From NCBI GenBank assembly GCA_900319885.1, contig ONQH01000112.1, positions 1 through 6,522 on the forward strand: a DNA stretch of 6,522 bases. The letters run 5' to 3'. Each line of letters starts with the position of its first letter. The stretch's first letter is position 1. Below the pieces are notes generated by a model that saw only the letters and a program-made list of their open reading frames with translations, was not told the origin of the DNA and made no database searches. Both the position numbers and the translations under genes were made by a program. This stretch comes from Candidatus Avelusimicrobium ruminicola (GTDB taxonomy: Bacteria; Elusimicrobiota; Elusimicrobia; Elusimicrobiales; Elusimicrobiaceae). This document shows positions 5,272 through 6,522 of this stretch, piece by piece.

Positions 5272-6522
5272 ATGACAAAACGTATAGTTGTATTATTCGC
5301 AAGCGTATTTGCCTTGGGGATTGCAAGCACGGCGTTGGCCCAACAAGAACGCCAAATTCTCCCCAGCGACGATACGATTGCCTTGGTAGGTAACGAGGGA
5401 CGGTTAGGTACCGCGGCGGAAGACCTTTATAAAGAAGTAGAGTTACAATCTCCGCTGGACAGAATTGTCTCTATTCGGGTAGCCAATGTGCCGATATCGG
5501 CTTTCTTAAACAGCATTACTACTCAGGCCAAAATTAACTTTATCATGAGCGAAGAATTCGCCAACAAAAAAGTAACGGCCTCTTTAACGCGCGTAACCGT
5601 GCGCGAAGCCTTAGACACGTTGCTTCGGGTACATGGGCTCGCCTATCAACGTATCGGAAAGAGCGACAGCTACGTAGTAACCAAACGCTCCAATGATGCG
5701 CCCGATACGATTACTAAAATCTATACGCTTAGTTACATTTCTCTGCAGGGCATGGGTTCCGCGCAGAGCGAACTAAACAGCATTTCCACGCAGGATGTTT
5801 CCTTGGGTGGTTCCTCGTTCAATAACGGCGGAAACACGAATTCTTCGGGGGAGAGCGATTCCTATTCCAGCAATTCCACCATTACCAGCATTATCGGTAG
5901 CATGCTTTCCCCGGTGGGTAAAATTGCCGTAGACCCGCGCACCAACAAACTCATCATCACTGACGTGCCGGAAGTCTTCCCGCAAGTAGAAAACATCTTG
6001 GCGGAATTGGATATTAAACCGCCGCAGATTTTAATTGAAGCGCAAATCGTAGAAGTCAGCAAAACCAGCGGGCTTAGCGTAGGTTTTGAATATGGCGGTA
6101 GCGACGGGACGCTCGTCTCCGTAGAAGCCCCGACCCGTCCTTTATATTCCGACCTGTTCCACGGCAGAGGGGTAGACGGGAACAGATTGCACGGTTGGGA
6201 TTGGATCTTCCCGAGTAAATCTGAGATAGATGCCGATAAGGATAGCAATTCCAGTAGTTCAGTAAGTGAGGGGGGGGTTAAGGCTACCACTGCTGGGGAA
6301 TCTTCTGACAACATCAAAGCCGGTGTACTTAACCTGTCTGCTTTCAACATTGTGCTTAAGGCGCTCTTAACCCGCGGGGAAGCCAAATACTTAGGCAAAC
6401 CCAAAGTGGTCACCTTAAACAACAAAACCGCTATCATCAAAGCCGATACGGAAGCTACCGTAGGCCGCATTGTCAACCAAACCGGCGATACGGACTCTAC
6501 CAGCATGACCACTACCTCTGCG
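5272..6522 (+). CDS. pilQ: Secretin PilQ, N-terminal 417 residues (3' end outside window)
   Basis: The frame runs unbroken from ATG 5272 to the window end, with AGGAGG at 5262-5267 just before the start. Residues 1-23 are a signal peptide (TKR, hydrophobic core, cleavage ALA-Q). After about 40 residues comes an STN/N0 domain at 63-139 (IRVANVPISAFLNSITTQAK, VTVREALDTLL, YVVTK). The NolW/N1-type domain spans about 145-250: TKIYTLSYISL at its start and IAVDPRTNKLIITDVPEVFPQVENILAELD at its end, interrupted by a Ser/Gly/Asn-rich loop at 177-203. The secretin core begins with PPQILIEAQIVEVS at 250-263 and continues after a polar insertion (about 290-350) with FNIVLKALLTRGEAKYLGKPKVVTLNNKTA. The rest of the beta-barrel gate lies beyond the window. 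Proteobacterial PilQ carries N-terminal AMIN domains, and none fits here. PilQ is the outer-membrane channel of the pilus. GspD of a type II system is the alternative, but the PilMNOP neighbours favour PilQ. Confidence 0.9.
   Translation, partial: MTKRIVVLFASVFALGIASTALAQQERQILPSDDTIALVGNEGRLGTAAEDLYKEVELQSPLDRIVSIRVANVPISAFLNSITTQAKINFIMSEEFANKKVTASLTRVTVREALDTLLRVHGLAYQRIGKSDSYVVTKRSNDAPDTITKIYTLSYISLQGMGSAQSELNSISTQDVSLGGSSFNNGGNTNSSGESDSYSSNSTITSIIGSMLSPVGKIAVDPRTNKLIITDVPEVFPQVENILAELDIKPPQILIEAQIVEVSKTSGLSVGFEYGGSDGTLVSVEAPTRPLYSDLFHGRGVDGNRLHGWDWIFPSKSEIDADKDSNSSSSVSEGGVKATTAGESSDNIKAGVLNLSAFNIVLKALLTRGEAKYLGKPKVVTLNNKTAIIKADTEATVGRIVNQTGDTDSTSMTTTSA
6270..6277 (+). repeat. Run of eight G inside pilQ
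   Basis: Eight consecutive G follow GA at 6268-6269, read in frame as GAG GGG GGG GTT, in a serine-rich surface loop of the secretin. Loss of one G would bring a stop at 6368-6370. Gain of one would create a stop at once, at 6279-6281. It is a possible slipped-strand switch and also a place where sequencing errors are likely. Confidence 0.8.

Noticed and set aside
5862..6512. A 216-codon open frame on the - strand
   Set aside because: It is antisense to the secretin, whose domains are clear on the + strand. The Ser/Leu-rich translation has no family pattern.

Overview
The window carries the start of a type IV pilus (T4P) or closely related type II secretion assembly operon, in the classic order pilM-pilN-pilO-pilP-pilQ. 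Everything is on the + strand. Coding density, signal peptides and an outer-membrane secretin show a Gram-negative-type (diderm) bacterium with moderate GC. The PilM/PilN joining and the odd OmpA/FlgD-like leader protein fit a deep-branching diderm, and my best guess is a gut-type Elusimicrobiota. That guess rests on general resemblance and is not proven by the sequence.

Layout. Bases 2-289 are the 3' end of a TPR-repeat protein. Bases 290-445 are a short intergenic region with a good extended -10 promoter (TTTACA, 16 bp, TGC-TATAAT), an A-rich stretch upstream, a 17-bp inverted repeat over the -10 box, and a small hairpin in the leader. Bases 446-2485 encode a secreted 679-aa protein with a TPR-like N-terminus, a Pro/Gln/Val repeat linker, a degenerate OmpA-like domain and a FlgD-like Ig fold. 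Bases 2512-3889 hold a PilM-PilN (GspL-like) protein whose reading frame is broken: a 45-codon N-terminal piece with its own ribosome binding site and the actin-like first strands, then the rest in the +1 frame. PilO (3891-4700), PilP (4690-5229) and the secretin PilQ (5272 to the window end, incomplete) follow with gaps or overlaps of a few tens of bases at most. No terminator or second promoter is visible between 446 and 6522, so these genes are probably one transcript.

How the parts work together. In known T4P and T2SS systems, PilM (cytoplasm) binds PilN, PilN and PilO form inner-membrane dimers reaching into the periplasm, PilP links them to the secretin, and PilQ is the outer-membrane channel. 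Here PilQ goes from its signal peptide almost straight to an STN domain, with no room for the peptidoglycan-binding AMIN domains of proteobacterial PilQ, and PilP has no lipobox cysteine. The OmpA-like leader protein may supply the cell-wall anchoring, which is an inference.

Most worth checking: the frame break in pilM, and a run of eight G in a serine-rich loop of pilQ, where a one-base slip either way would truncate the secretin. Both could switch or disable the pilus, or could be sequencing or assembly errors.
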